From NCBI GenBank assembly GCA_028873695.1, contig JAPPNU010000017.1, forward strand, positions 62,001 to 126,000: a stretch of 64,000 nucleotides of DNA. The letters are read 5' to 3'. A program made the translations under genes and the position numbers. Of this stretch, positions 53,330 through 62,943 are shown piece after piece; positions within the stretch are counted from its first letter, which is position 1; each line of letters opens with the position of its first letter. The DNA comes from Gemmatimonadota bacterium (GTDB taxonomy: Bacteria > Latescibacterota > UBA2968 > GCA-2709665). The notes under the pieces are model-generated. The model did no database searches and was not told the origin of the DNA. It worked only from the letters and a program-made list of their open reading frames with translations.

Positions 53330-54196
53330 TCAACGGATTGCATCCTGGTGCAAGGCCCGGTCGTTCAGCGTCCAGTCGTACTGAAGGTATTTGATGGTGA
53401 TCTGAGGGCGTGAGCGCAGATAGGCCCGATCTTCCTCGGCGAGATGGATACTCAGATAGTCCGTAATTCGGGCGTTATCCACCCGGTATACACGCTTGTA
53501 CCAGTCGGTGAAATCGCTCCCGAACCAATCGAGGATTTTCGAGAGTACCAGTGTCCCGCCGCTACTGTCCAACCTGACGTGCTGCGGATCGCGGATAAAC
53601 TCCCGAACGGCGGCGTCCAGCTGCTCATCCAGCCGGTCCGGAAGAAAAACCTCCGGTCGCAGCCGCGGGCAGGATGCCGCCCCGCAATTCAACGCGGCGT
53701 GGATCCTGGGATCGCCGAATTCCTTGCGTATGATATTGTGCTCGATGTCGTCAAGCGATCTGGACTTGCCGCCGACAACATGGAACACCTTGAAGAATCC
53801 CGGCTGGGGATGAATGTCCCTGACGCTCGTCGCGGGATACGCATTGACCACCCCGGCGATGACAAGCGCATTGTAGGCGTTGAGCCAATACGCCAGCCTG
53901 TCGTCCCGTTCGGGAAACATCGCGGGGTGGCTCTCGGGGCTGGCTTCCCTCAGACGCATCAGGATGGTTCGGAGGTCGGTTGGCTCGGCCTTGATCCCTG
54001 CGTAGTCGACCCAGCCTCGCGAGTCCACATACCTGCCCAGCATGCGGTCGAGAGCCCCGAAATCGAACGGCGTCGCGTCGCTGCTCCACACGGGTGCGGA
54101 CCACAGTGCAATCAGCAGAATAGCGACTGGAGCGTGACCGGGCGACTTCGTGACGGATTTCCGCCTGGCGATCGGTGCAACACATTTCATTCTCAA
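53330..54196 (-). CDS. DUF547 domain protein, exported
   Basis: 288 aa with a signal peptide (VAILLIALWSAPVWSS). The DUF547 core is clear: YVDSRGWVDYAGIKA, RLAYWLNAYNALVI, HPQPGFFKVFHVVGGKSRSLDDIEHNIIRKEFGDPRIHAALNCGAASCP, ending LYKRVY/YLQYDWTLND. The cysteines in the CGAASCP motif may be functional. DUF547 genes are often found close to arsenosugar genes, and here one follows arsS at a gap of 133 bases. Its function is unknown. Confidence 0.88.
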   Translation of the reverse strand: MRMKCVAPIARRKSVTKSPGHAPVAILLIALWSAPVWSSDATPFDFGALDRMLGRYVDSRGWVDYAGIKAEPTDLRTILMRLREASPESHPAMFPERDDRLAYWLNAYNALVIAGVVNAYPATSVRDIHPQPGFFKVFHVVGGKSRSLDDIEHNIIRKEFGDPRIHAALNCGAASCPRLRPEVFLPDRLDEQLDAAVREFIRDPQHVRLDSSGGTLVLSKILDWFGSDFTDWYKRVYRVDNARITDYLSIHLAEEDRAYLRSRPQITIKYLQYDWTLNDRALHQDAIR

Positions 54197-54237
54197 CGCT
54201 CCGGACCCCTTCGACGCGCCATCCTCCCGGCGTCAGA

Positions 54238-55689
54238 TCATGCGGGCTTCCCGCTAAAGAAAGTCAGATACGGCTCCCCGGCGATTTCACGCTTGAGCAG
54301 CGCCGCCAGTTCCAGCGCGTGATAATCTCCCCACATCGAGGCTTCACCGTTCGGCACGTTCTGACCCTCACGGCGGCGGTCCCATCCATTGGGCCGGTGA
54401 TAGACCGAATGCAGGATCAGCCCCTGATGATTCGCATCGTCCGACAGGTACGGGGCGTCGAACAACGTTCGCGCGACCGTCAATGCCGCCCTCGTATACG
54501 TCGCGCCGTCCACTTCGCCCAGGAACTTGCCCAGGCGGTACAGCCCCTGTGCCGCAATCGCAGCGGCCGAACTGTCCACGGGCTCGAATTCATTGAACGG
54601 GTCCGCGTCCCTGCCCAGATAATCTCCCATCTGCATCAATCCCGGCGCCCCGGTATCCCAGTACGGGATGCCGTCCGCCGCGGACGCGCCGTCGACGTAG
54701 TAGTCCGCCGCCGCCGTTGCCGCCCGGGTCATGAATTCCGCGACGTGCCCGCGACCGCCGCACCGTGAAAGGTCTTCATCATCGACGCCCTCCAGATACT
54801 CCAGCAATTCTGAAAATCCCGCGACGATCCAGGCGAGGCCACGCGTCCACGTTGAAAAGGGAGAATATCCCTGTTGTGTGCCCGGACATCTGTAATTGCC
54901 GTCATAGACGTTGAAGATGGACTCGTGCGCCACCCGCCCCCTGATGTCGAACGCATCACGGCCGTCGCCATAATATACATTGAACCTGGCCGTGGTCTCC
55001 GCGTGTTCGATCATGCGGTCGAGAAGCGAAATCGCCCGGTCGTTCTCCCCCATCAGGACATGGCCCAATTCGTGCGCGAGTCCGAGGGACCGGCAGGAGC
55101 GGATTGTATCGGCAAACAGCGAATGAGCGCCGTTGAATGACGGGATATACCCCTTTCCGTCCCGAATCGTCGTCCAGCGCGCACCCTGCACCGCGCCGGA
55201 CGCTTTCAGGGCAAGCTCGTAAAACCGCCGCTCCCATGAGTCGCCCGGGATGGCGCCTTCCAGCATCAGCCGCCTGAGGTTGCCATACGTCGATATGTTG
55301 TTGAATCCGTGGTCGTGTACGCCCGTGTGGGTCACGTGCGGCGCCATACGGTCCACGGTTCCCCGGCGACCGATTTCCAGAAACCGCTTCTCTCCAAGCG
55401 CATCGAACAGCAGAATCGCGCACCCGTACTGGAATCCCTGCGTCCATTCCGTCCATCCCCGTGTGGCGTATTTCCCGTCCACCGTATACACGGGCGCGCC
55501 GCGACAGGGATCCCATGACTCGGATATGGACGTAACTTTGTCTCCTGCAAGTTCGAAACACCGGTCGAGTCTGGAGTTCAGATCCCCCGGGCGGATGGTA
55601 GGATCAACGCGCATGACCCGTCCCAGCGACACAGGTAGCCGTCCGATTCGCCCTTTCGCGGCGCCATTCGTCCAAACGCCGCGTGCCAT
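54238..55689 (-). CDS. Glycoside hydrolase family 88/105-like protein
   Basis: 483 aa. The alpha/alpha-barrel pattern fits unsaturated glucuronyl hydrolases: YSPFSTWTRGLAWIVAGFSE, YWDTGAPG, DSSAAAIAAQGLYRLG, and GEASMWGDYHALELAALLKRE. It probably removes an unsaturated uronic acid from polysaccharide fragments. ATG 55689 has AGAGG eight bases upstream; ATG 55614 (MRVDPT) could be an alternative. No signal peptide is seen, so it likely acts on imported oligosaccharides. Confidence 0.82.
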   Translation of the reverse strand: MARGVWTNGAAKGRIGRLPVSLGRVMRVDPTIRPGDLNSRLDRCFELAGDKVTSISESWDPCRGAPVYTVDGKYATRGWTEWTQGFQYGCAILLFDALGEKRFLEIGRRGTVDRMAPHVTHTGVHDHGFNNISTYGNLRRLMLEGAIPGDSWERRFYELALKASGAVQGARWTTIRDGKGYIPSFNGAHSLFADTIRSCRSLGLAHELGHVLMGENDRAISLLDRMIEHAETTARFNVYYGDGRDAFDIRGRVAHESIFNVYDGNYRCPGTQQGYSPFSTWTRGLAWIVAGFSELLEYLEGVDDEDLSRCGGRGHVAEFMTRAATAAADYYVDGASAADGIPYWDTGAPGLMQMGDYLGRDADPFNEFEPVDSSAAAIAAQGLYRLGKFLGEVDGATYTRAALTVARTLFDAPYLSDDANHQGLILHSVYHRPNGWDRRREGQNVPNGEASMWGDYHALELAALLKREIAGEPYLTFFSGKPA

Positions 55690-55769
55690 TCACTATGCCT
55701 CTTTCCACTGTCCGCGATATCCTTCGGTCGGCTGTCTTTCTGACCGAAATCCGGTGATCCAGCGGGGAG

Positions 55770-56159
55770 CTACTGCCTCGCATAGACGAATACCGTGCCA
55801 TCCGTCGCATAAAGCGTAAGTTCATCATTGTCAATGGAGTAACCGAAGTCCAAAGCGTCCAGAAAAAGGGCCCCCTGTTCGATACGCCAACTGCCGGTTG
55901 ACGTGATCTGACTACCGTCGAAGATCGTATTGATGAACGTGTAAACGCCGTTTTCTTCAAAGACCAGCATATAGTTCACTGTCACGGGCTCGTTTCTCGC
56001 GTGGGTCAGTTTCCACGTGCCCAGTATTGCTTCCTCAGGCGACAACGGATCCCCGCCACAGCCAGCAAGACACGAAAAAAGGGCTACCGCGCAGACCGCT
56101 TTAGCGATTCCGAGGAATGCACTGATTCGAGCGGGCCGATTGCGTCCTGCGTGAGACAC
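55770..56159 (-). CDS. Lipocalin-like lipoprotein
   Basis: 129 aa from GTG 56159, eight bases after GAGG. A hydrophobic segment and lipobox (VALFSCLAGCGG) come first, then ILGTWKLTHARNEPVTVNYMLVFEENGVYTF and STGSWRIEQGALFL, an up-and-down beta-barrel pattern of lipocalin-like lipoproteins. It ends YATDGTVFVYARQ. Possible roles are lipid binding or envelope stress; nothing specific can be said. Confidence 0.78.
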   Translation of the reverse strand: MSHAGRNRPARISAFLGIAKAVCAVALFSCLAGCGGDPLSPEEAILGTWKLTHARNEPVTVNYMLVFEENGVYTFINTIFDGSQITSTGSWRIEQGALFLDALDFGYSIDNDELTLYATDGTVFVYARQ

Positions 56160-56299
56160 GAGGCGTTCCTCTCGCAACGCGTACGTCCTGCCGGGCCGCA
56201 GGGACCGGGGCGCCATGGAACGCGATTCAATCCCGTTCGCGAACATCCGTTCGATCCGAAATCGCAGACGGTTCGGGACGTCCACCGAAAACCCCCGGA

Positions 56300-57172
56300 T
56301 CATATCTGTGATGCCAGCAGCCGCTTGAGGTACCGGCAATACTCATTCTCGTCCGAATAGTTCGCGATGTCCTCGAGTGCCTCGGCGCTGATATATCCTT
56401 TTCGAAACGCGATTTCTTCCAGGCACGCGATTTTCAATCCCTGCCGGTGTTCGATTATCCGCACGAAATTGCTTGCTTCCAACAGGCTCTCGTGGGTACC
56501 CGTGTCGAGGTACGCGATTCCTCTTCCCAGCAATTGGACCCGCAATTCACCACGCGTGAGGTACTCGTTGTTTACGTCGGTGATTTCCAGTTCCCCGCGG
56601 TCGGAAGGCTTCAACCCCTTCGCGATATCAACCACCCCGCCGTCGTAGAAGTAGAGACCGGTAACCGCGTAGTTCGACCTGGGGCGTTTCGGCTTTTCTT
56701 CGATGCCGACGACGTTCATATGAGCATCGAATTCAACCACGCCGTATCTCTCCGGGTCCTGAACGTAGTACGCGAAGACCAACCCGCCGGCGTCGTGTTC
56801 GCCCGCCTCCTCGAGCAATCCCGAAAGTCCGTGGCCGTAGAAGAAATTGTCGCCGAATACGAGCGCACACGGCTCGCCGCCGATAAAGGCCTCTCCGATG
56901 AGGAACGACTGCGCGACACCCTCCGGACGGGGCTGAATCGCGTAGTCGAACCGCAGACCCAGGCGGCTGCCGTCACCCAGCAGGTTCCTGTAGAGCTCGA
57001 TGTGTTCAGGCGACGAGATAATCAGGAATTCCCGGATGTTGGCCAGCATCAGAACCGAAAGCGGGTAATAGATCATCGGTTTGTCGAAGATGGGCAGGAG
57101 CTGCTTTGAAATCGACGTCGTGAGCGGATACAGCCGGGTAGCCAGCCCGCCTGAGAGTACGATTCCCTTCAT
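56300..57172 (-). CDS. rfbA: Glucose-1-phosphate thymidylyltransferase
   Basis: 290 aa, normal length. The nucleotidyl site is [23 protein letters not shown] (first motif with Leu-Ala in place of Gly-Thr in the GxGTRL loop, which is usual in this enzyme), with [18 protein letters not shown] and [38 protein letters not shown]. It makes dTDP-glucose for rhamnose or other deoxysugar synthesis. Its ATG overlaps the BNR gene stop by four bases. No rfbB, C or D are near. Confidence 0.93.
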   Translation of the reverse strand: MKGIVLSGGLATRLYPLTTSISKQLLPIFDKPMIYYPLSVLMLANIREFLIISSPEHIELYRNLLGDGSRLGLRFDYAIQPRPEGVAQSFLIGEAFIGGEPCALVFGDNFFYGHGLSGLLEEAGEHDAGGLVFAYYVQDPERYGVVEFDAHMNVVGIEEKPKRPRSNYAVTGLYFYDGGVVDIAKGLKPSDRGELEITDVNNEYLTRGELRVQLLGRGIAYLDTGTHESLLEASNFVRIIEHRQGLKIACLEEIAFRKGYISAEALEDIANYSDENEYCRYLKRLLASQI

Positions 57173-58569
57173 CGGAAGGCCTTTCCCGATCGCGGACGAC
57201 GTCCCGAGTCGCCCGTGGCTTCGATTTCCTCGCCGTTTGCGAGTGGGATTACCCTTTCGGGAACCTGTTGATCCCCGGTCATCCGCACAGGCAGCCGGAA
57301 TACGCGTTCTCCGCTCCGGTCGCAGAAATAGAGGCGGGAATCGGAAGGTTCGCGCGTATGTCCGTCGGCCCAGAAGGCATAGAATTCCGAATGTGCGTTT
57401 ACGGGCCTGCGCACGTACGTATGGTTATAAATGCTTCCCCGCGTTGCCGTTCGGATCTTCTCCCACTCGGCACCCTCGTTGCCGCTGGTCCACACGGCCA
57501 CCTCTCCTCCCGTATTGTAGGGCTGAGGGCCCGTCTCGGTGGGCGCGATGATCCGCCATGCGCCGTCCGGTTCGATGTGCAGCCCTCCCGCGTCGTAATT
57601 GTTGTCGGACGGGAATGCCTCGCGCATTTCCCATTCGTCGCCCGTCCAACGGGCCGTGGTCCAGATTCGCGGATCGTTCCGGGGACCGGTCTCCATCCCC
57701 CGGCTGGTCAGAATCAGGACGACGGGATTGCCATGAGCGTCGAAATTCAGATCTTTTACGAACACCTGCAGGCCCATTTTCTCGTAATCATGCACGATCG
57801 CGCCATTGTCCGGGCACACCAGCGGGAGGTCCACGTCCTCTCCCGCGGCATTCTTCCAGGTTTCGCCGAAGTCGTCGGTCTGAAGATAATACAGATTGGT
57901 CCTGGGCGGGCCCGGCGCTTTGAACGGATGATAGTTGAACCCGGTACCAACCCGCCTGCCGGTTCGCCAGCTGACCTGGTAGTGACCGTGGCAGATTTTC
58001 GACAGCGCTCTGGGAGGAGACCAGTCTGTTCCACCCGGACTGGTTTGAACGTAAAGGAACCTGCCGCCACGGTACCGGGTGTGCAGAAACAGAAATCCAT
58101 GGTCCCGAACGTACCAGGGTTGGGGGTAGGAGAAATTCGTCTCCTGCAGACACTCGAATGCATCCACGGAACAGGGCTTGTCACTCTTGAAGACATACGC
58201 CGGTCTCGCGGTTCCGTGCGCGCTTACGAAGACCCATATGTGCCCCTGGTCGTCCAGCATCAGGACAGGGTTGTCGTGCGCGTCGGCCGTGCCCTTGTCC
58301 ATTAGGATGGTCGGTCGCGGGACCGTCCCCGTGGCGTGATCGTAACAGGAGACCATCGCCAGTATCCGGTTCCTGTCCCTGTACGACCCTCCGTAACAGA
58401 AAAACGTCTTGTGCGCCGTCTCGGAGTAATATGCCAGCGGGATGTGTTTGGCGGTGTAGGTCGCAAATCCCCCGCTGTAATAGACGTATTTGTACTCGTT
58501 GTCCGCGGGCGTGTCCCACCACCAGATGCCCCGGTATCCGTCGTCGGTCTCGCATTTGCCCAAAGACAT
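57169..58569 (-). CDS. BNR repeat-containing family protein (BNR_4-type)
   Basis: 466 aa. The open beta-propeller pattern is typical of BNR_4: [50 protein letters not shown], then [21 protein letters not shown] and a repeat with Asp-box-like spacing ([36 protein letters not shown]). It probably binds or cleaves a carbohydrate. There is no signal peptide. It overlaps rfbA, its downstream neighbour. Confidence 0.82.
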   Translation of the reverse strand: MSLGKCETDDGYRGIWWWDTPADNEYKYVYYSGGFATYTAKHIPLAYYSETAHKTFFCYGGSYRDRNRILAMVSCYDHATGTVPRPTILMDKGTADAHDNPVLMLDDQGHIWVFVSAHGTARPAYVFKSDKPCSVDAFECLQETNFSYPQPWYVRDHGFLFLHTRYRGGRFLYVQTSPGGTDWSPPRALSKICHGHYQVSWRTGRRVGTGFNYHPFKAPGPPRTNLYYLQTDDFGETWKNAAGEDVDLPLVCPDNGAIVHDYEKMGLQVFVKDLNFDAHGNPVVLILTSRGMETGPRNDPRIWTTARWTGDEWEMREAFPSDNNYDAGGLHIEPDGAWRIIAPTETGPQPYNTGGEVAVWTSGNEGAEWEKIRTATRGSIYNHTYVRRPVNAHSEFYAFWADGHTREPSDSRLYFCDRSGERVFRLPVRMTGDQQVPERVIPLANGEEIEATGDSGRRPRSGKAFR

Positions 58570-58599
58570 ACCTGTGTAACAATTTGCGTTTCAGTTGTT

Positions 58600-58628
58600 T
58601 TTAAATTCCAATTAAAGTGTTGTTTCAA
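58600..58628 (-). promoter_or_regulatory. Candidate promoter of the BNR-rfbA unit
   Basis: Minus strand: TTGAAA (58628-58623), 17-base spacer, TTTAAA (58605-58600), about 30 bases upstream of the BNR start. Confidence 0.55.
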
Positions 58629-58673
58629 TAATCCGGCACGTCCCGCCGTCAGGCGTGCACCCGCGGATCCGGG

Positions 58674-60389
58674 TCACACAGGATTTCCCGCGGACGCGCG
58701 CCTGAGTGCTTCCGTGGCGGCCAGGTCGATCTCCCGCTTCACGTTGTCCACCACCACGCCGTATTCGACGCGGGCCGCCTCGAGCGACACGCGTCCCTGC
58801 CGCACGTCGTTCAGTACCCGTTCGGGATCGCGGACGCGAGGAGAAAAGAAGCCCCCTCCGCCGGGAAGCCTCAGCGTGACCGTCTGCCCCGGCTGAAGTT
58901 CGTATTTCCCCTTCGGGTGCGGACGGGAACCGTCTGAAAGGAAGACCTCGCCGACGGCGCCGTTTCCTCCGCCCGCGAAACCGCGCGCCGGGCTCCTGGT
59001 GCGGTCATACATGCACGAATGCAGCACTGCCGTGTCGGTGTCCATTCGCAGTACCATTTCCTGACCCAGCCCGCCGCGGAATCGGCCCGCGCCGCCGGAA
59101 TCCGGGCGCAACTCCCGCTTCAGCATCAGAACCGGTGAAACCGCCTCGATGGCCTCGGCGGGCACCCCTTTTATGCCGCTTGGAAAGGCCGTGGCCGACA
59201 GTCCGTCCGATGCGGGCCCGGCGCCCATGCCGCCGGCCGAGAAAAAGATGTAGGAAAATACCCGTCCTTCCCGATCGTGTCCCTCCAGCTGCGTATTCCA
59301 CAGCCCGGCCGAGCCGTCTGCCAGAACCCGGTCGGGAATCGCCCCGGACAGGGCGCCGAAGACCGCCTGGGAGAGAAAGTGCCCGATCAGGTGACGGGCG
59401 CCGACGGCGCACGGAAACGTGGCATTCAGAACGGTTCCCGGCGGAGCGGTAACCTCAACGGGCCGGAAACTTCCGGCGTTATTCGGGACGGCGGGGCTGA
59501 TTGAACACGCCAGCGGGTAGGTTGTATAGGCGTGGGTGTAGTTGTAGACCACGTTGATTCCACGGTCCACCTGCGGCGACGTGCCGTCGTAGTCGACGAC
59601 GAGATCCCGATCCCTTACGCGAATGGAAACCGCGATCTTCAGCGGATGGTCGAAACCGTCGATGACCACTTCATCCCGGTACGTGCCGTTGGGTATCTCC
59701 GCGATCGCGTCCCGCGTGGCGGCCTCCGACCGGTCCAGGATCAGCGACGCGAGGGACTCGATGTCCTCCATCCCGTATTCCGACATCATTTCCGAGAGCT
59801 TCGCGGCGCCCACGTCGTTGCCGGCCTGCTGGGCATGAAGGTCTCCCGCGACGGCGTCCGGCGTCCGGACGTTGGCACGGACGATTTCAAGCAAATCGCG
59901 ATTGACGCGCCCTTCACGGAAGAGGAACATGATCGGAATATGGAGACCCTCTTCAAATACCTCGCGCGCGTCCGCACCCAGCGTCCTGCCTCCGATATCC
60001 ATGGCGTGGCATGTATTGGCGAACCATCCGACGGCCTTTCCGCGATGAAACACGGGCGTGACCACGGTGATGTCGTGCAGATGCCCCGAACCCAGCCAGG
60101 GATCGTTGGTAAGCAGGCTGTCACCAGGTTTCAGACCGTCTATCGGATGTGCTTTCGCAAAGTGTCCGACACAGGTTGCCATGGTATTGATATGGCCCGG
60201 CGTGCCGGTTACCGCCTGAGCGACCATATCGCCGGCACGGTTGAAAATCCCTGCGGAAAGGTCGCCTGCTTCCCTGACCACGGTAGTGAACGAGGCGTGC
60301 ATGAGCGCGGCGGCCTGCTCGTTCACGATGGATATAAGCCGGTTCCACAACACCTCGAGCAGAACGGCATCCAGCTTTTCGTCCGGCAT
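58674..60389 (-). CDS. Hydantoinase B / oxoprolinase-family beta subunit
   Basis: 571 aa from ATG 60389, sharing one base with the stop of the alpha-subunit gene (TAATG). It starts LDAVLLEVLWNRLISIVNEQAAALMHASF and includes VREAGDLSAGIFNRAGDMVAQA, ANTCHAMDIGGRTLG, DYDGTSPQV and LPGGGGFFSPR, standard for the B subunits of hydantoinases and acetone carboxylase-like enzymes. It forms a complex with the A subunit to hydrolyse a cyclic amide with ATP. The substrate is not specified by sequence. Confidence 0.9.
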   Translation of the reverse strand: MPDEKLDAVLLEVLWNRLISIVNEQAAALMHASFTTVVREAGDLSAGIFNRAGDMVAQAVTGTPGHINTMATCVGHFAKAHPIDGLKPGDSLLTNDPWLGSGHLHDITVVTPVFHRGKAVGWFANTCHAMDIGGRTLGADAREVFEEGLHIPIMFLFREGRVNRDLLEIVRANVRTPDAVAGDLHAQQAGNDVGAAKLSEMMSEYGMEDIESLASLILDRSEAATRDAIAEIPNGTYRDEVVIDGFDHPLKIAVSIRVRDRDLVVDYDGTSPQVDRGINVVYNYTHAYTTYPLACSISPAVPNNAGSFRPVEVTAPPGTVLNATFPCAVGARHLIGHFLSQAVFGALSGAIPDRVLADGSAGLWNTQLEGHDREGRVFSYIFFSAGGMGAGPASDGLSATAFPSGIKGVPAEAIEAVSPVLMLKRELRPDSGGAGRFRGGLGQEMVLRMDTDTAVLHSCMYDRTRSPARGFAGGGNGAVGEVFLSDGSRPHPKGKYELQPGQTVTLRLPGGGGFFSPRVRDPERVLNDVRQGRVSLEAARVEYGVVVDNVKREIDLAATEALRRASAGNPV

Positions 60390-62476
60390 TATCCCATTCC
60401 CTTCACGCGCGTCAGGCGCAGGCTGCCGCACGCCTCTACGGCAAACGTCCACCCGTGCGGCACGACGGCAGTGGACTCGGCTTCTTCCAGGATTGCCGGT
60501 CCGGTCGCTCGAAATCCCGGTTCTAATCCGTATCTGTCGAACACGGGCGCCGGATCCGGACCGGATTCCGCGTCGAACAACACCGGGCGAATGCCCTTTA
60601 CCGCGTCCCCGCCCGTTGATGGCGACAGTTCCGGATCGCCGATATCGGGCTTCGGTCCGGACATCCGTACACGCCAGTGAACGGACTCGATTTCCACGCC
60701 TTCGCACGTACGCGTGAATTTGCGGGTATATTCCGTTTTAAATCCCTCTCGGATCTCATCCACCCTGTCGGGGCTCAGTCTGCCGCCCGGAATCGGAATC
60801 CTGATTTCGTGGCCCTGTCCCACGTACCGCATGTCGGCCGTGCGTTCAATCCGCATCCGTGACGGCGCCACCCCGGCCTCCCCCAAAACGCCGGCGCCCT
60901 CTGTTTCCATTTCTCCGAACAGCGTGTTCAGCCTCGCGTAATCCATGGCCTCCAGCCGTGCGACGTAACTCCTCGCAAAATCAAACGAAATCGGCGCAAG
61001 CATCAGGCCGAACGCGGAACTCACGCCTGCCGTGGGCGGCACGATCACCGTACTTATTCCGAGCCGTTCGGCCACGCCGCAGGCGTGCACGGGTCCCGCG
61101 CCTCCGGTTGCGACCATGGTATAGCTCCGGACGTCGATTCCGCGCTCGGCCGCGTGAACCCGCGCCGCGTTCGCCATGTTTTCGTTGACCATCCGGTGGA
61201 TGCCCCACGCCATACGATCGACGCCCATGCCGAGCCGATCTGAAAGCCGGTTGACCGCGCTGCTTGCACGGTCGAGGTCCAGCGCCATCTTACCGCCCAG
61301 GAAATAACCGGGATTCAGCATACCCAGAATCAGGTCGGCGTCGGTCACCGTGGGCGCCGATCCCCCGTTTCCGTAGCAGGCGGGCCCCGGAACCGATCCC
61401 GCGCTTTCCGGCCCGACGGCCGGCAGCCCCATCTCGTTCAGGTGCGCGATACTGCCGCCGCCCGCGCCGATTTCGATCATATCCAGTACGGGGACCAGGA
61501 GCGGCAACCCGCTCCCGCGTTTGAATCTATAGACTCGCGCCACCTCGGACTCGGTTGTAACGGGAAAAACGCCGTCACTGCCAAGCACGGCTTTCGCCGT
61601 CGTTCCTCCCATATCGAACGCGAGTACGTGTCTCAGGCTCGAACGGCCGCCCCAATAGGCGGCGGACAAGGCGCCGCCGCTCGGACCTGACTCGACAAGA
61701 CGCACGGGAAACGCCGCGGCCGTCTCGGCAGAGCAAACCCCGCCGTTGGACAGCATGATATGCAGGGGCGCTGCGATGCCCTTTGCTTCCAGGCCCCCGG
61801 ACAGACCGGCCAGATACCGGCGGGCGAGAGGCTGGACGTATGCATTGGCGACCGTGGTTGACGTCCTGTCGTATTCCCGCAATTCGGGCGACACCTGGTG
61901 GGAAGCCGAGACAGATACGCCGGGCATCGCTTTCCTGACAATCCGGGCCGCCTGGCGTTCGTGTTCCGGGTTGGCGTATGCGTGCAGAAAGCAGATGGCA
62001 ACGGCTTCCACCTCTTCTTCGAGAAACGAATTGCAAGCCTCCCGGACAGACGATTCATCCAGGCACTCGAGTACTTCTCCCCTTACGTTCATTCGCCCGG
62101 GCGCCCCGAACCTCAGTCTGCGTTCCACCAGAGGTTCCGGCAACTCCAGTCGGAGATCATAGATGTCGTATCGACCCTCGCGTCCGATTTCCAGCGCATC
62201 ACGAAACCCCGCGGTCGTGATCAGGCCGGTTCTCGCGCCCTTGCGTTCGATCAGCGTGTTGGTCACCAGGGTCGTACCGTGGATGACGCGTTGAACGGCG
62301 CCCGCGTCGCTGAAATCCGGTAATGCGTCTATACCGGTGAGCACGGCATCGGAAGGATCCGGATACGTCGTCGGCACTTTGGCAACCGACTGGCGGCCGG
62401 TATGGCAGTTCAGGAGGACGAGATCCGTGAACGTTCCGCCGATGTCAATTGCCAGAACATACTGTTCTTCGGCCAT
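60389..62476 (-). CDS. Hydantoinase A / oxoprolinase-family alpha subunit
   Basis: 695 aa. The ATP-binding start is LAIDIGGTFTDLVL, then IHGTTLVTNTLIERKGARTGLITTAGFRDALEIGRE, SGGALSAAYWGG, FDMGGTTAKA and ATGGAGPVHACG, all typical of HyuA. The metal and ATP residues appear intact. It works with the B subunit. Its promoter is at 62547-62575. Family members act on 5-oxoproline, hydantoins or N-methylhydantoin; the last would fit the methylated-amine gene set at 5-15 kb. Confidence 0.92.
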   Translation of the reverse strand: MAEEQYVLAIDIGGTFTDLVLLNCHTGRQSVAKVPTTYPDPSDAVLTGIDALPDFSDAGAVQRVIHGTTLVTNTLIERKGARTGLITTAGFRDALEIGREGRYDIYDLRLELPEPLVERRLRFGAPGRMNVRGEVLECLDESSVREACNSFLEEEVEAVAICFLHAYANPEHERQAARIVRKAMPGVSVSASHQVSPELREYDRTSTTVANAYVQPLARRYLAGLSGGLEAKGIAAPLHIMLSNGGVCSAETAAAFPVRLVESGPSGGALSAAYWGGRSSLRHVLAFDMGGTTAKAVLGSDGVFPVTTESEVARVYRFKRGSGLPLLVPVLDMIEIGAGGGSIAHLNEMGLPAVGPESAGSVPGPACYGNGGSAPTVTDADLILGMLNPGYFLGGKMALDLDRASSAVNRLSDRLGMGVDRMAWGIHRMVNENMANAARVHAAERGIDVRSYTMVATGGAGPVHACGVAERLGISTVIVPPTAGVSSAFGLMLAPISFDFARSYVARLEAMDYARLNTLFGEMETEGAGVLGEAGVAPSRMRIERTADMRYVGQGHEIRIPIPGGRLSPDRVDEIREGFKTEYTRKFTRTCEGVEIESVHWRVRMSGPKPDIGDPELSPSTGGDAVKGIRPVLFDAESGPDPAPVFDRYGLEPGFRATGPAILEEAESTAVVPHGWTFAVEACGSLRLTRVKGMG

Positions 62477-62546
62477 CCCCCAAGGCTCCGATCAAAAGTC
62501 CAACGGCATCCGACGCGGCATGATATCCGTACATACCGAAGACGTA

Positions 62547-62575
62547 AATATGCGCCTCGCGACCGTGAATGTCAA
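62547..62575 (-). promoter_or_regulatory. Sigma-70-type promoter of the hyuA-hyuB operon
   Basis: Minus strand: TTGACA (62575-62570), 17-base spacer, CATATT (62552-62547). Start of transcription near 62540, leader about 65 bases. Confidence 0.7.
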
Positions 62576-62707
62576 CTCAAACGCGTGTTCATCAGCCGCA
62601 GACGCCAATTGACCGTCGTCCGGGAAGGCGAGGGGTTCTTCTTCCAGGCGAAAACCAACGCTGACGAATCCATACGCCTTAAAAGATATCCGTTAACGCA
62701 TTATGCC

Positions 62708-62736
62708 TTGACATCCAGCAGGCCATTATTTAATTT
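62708..62736 (+). promoter_or_regulatory. Promoter of the tRNA-Gly gene
   Basis: TTGACA at 62708-62713, 17-base spacer, TAATTT at 62731-62736, about 30 bases before the tRNA 5' end. Confidence 0.75.
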
Positions 62737-62766
62737 TCAACTCACCTGGCGCCGCAGAATATCGGG

Positions 62767-62842
62767 GCGGGAATAGCTCAGCTGGTAGAGCACAACCTTG
62801 CCAAGGTTGGGGTCGCGGGTTCGAGTCCCGTTTCCCGCTCCA
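62767..62842 (+). tRNA. tRNA-Gly (anticodon GCC)
   Basis: Complete cloverleaf with acceptor GCGGGAA/TTCCCGC, anticodon stem CAACC/GGTTG and loop TTGCCAA, so the anticodon is GCC. The mature body is 62767-62839 and the CCA is encoded at 62840-62842, unlike the tRNA-Arg gene in this window. Confidence 0.98.
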
Positions 62843-62857
62843 GTTTTTCACGCGAAG

Positions 62858-62894
62858 GCCCGTTAAACCTGCCTGTTTAACGGGCGCTGTTATT
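62858..62894 (+). terminator. Likely terminator after tRNA-Gly
   Basis: Perfect 11-bp stem, GCCCGTTAAAC and GTTTAACGGGC with a six-base loop (62858-62885). The T-rich stretch after it is weak (GCTGTTATTATTT), so termination may be partial. Confidence 0.55.
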
Positions 62895-62943
62895 ATTTGT
62901 CGTCCACCCGGCCACCGTTGCGATTCACGCCGGAGGCGGTCCA

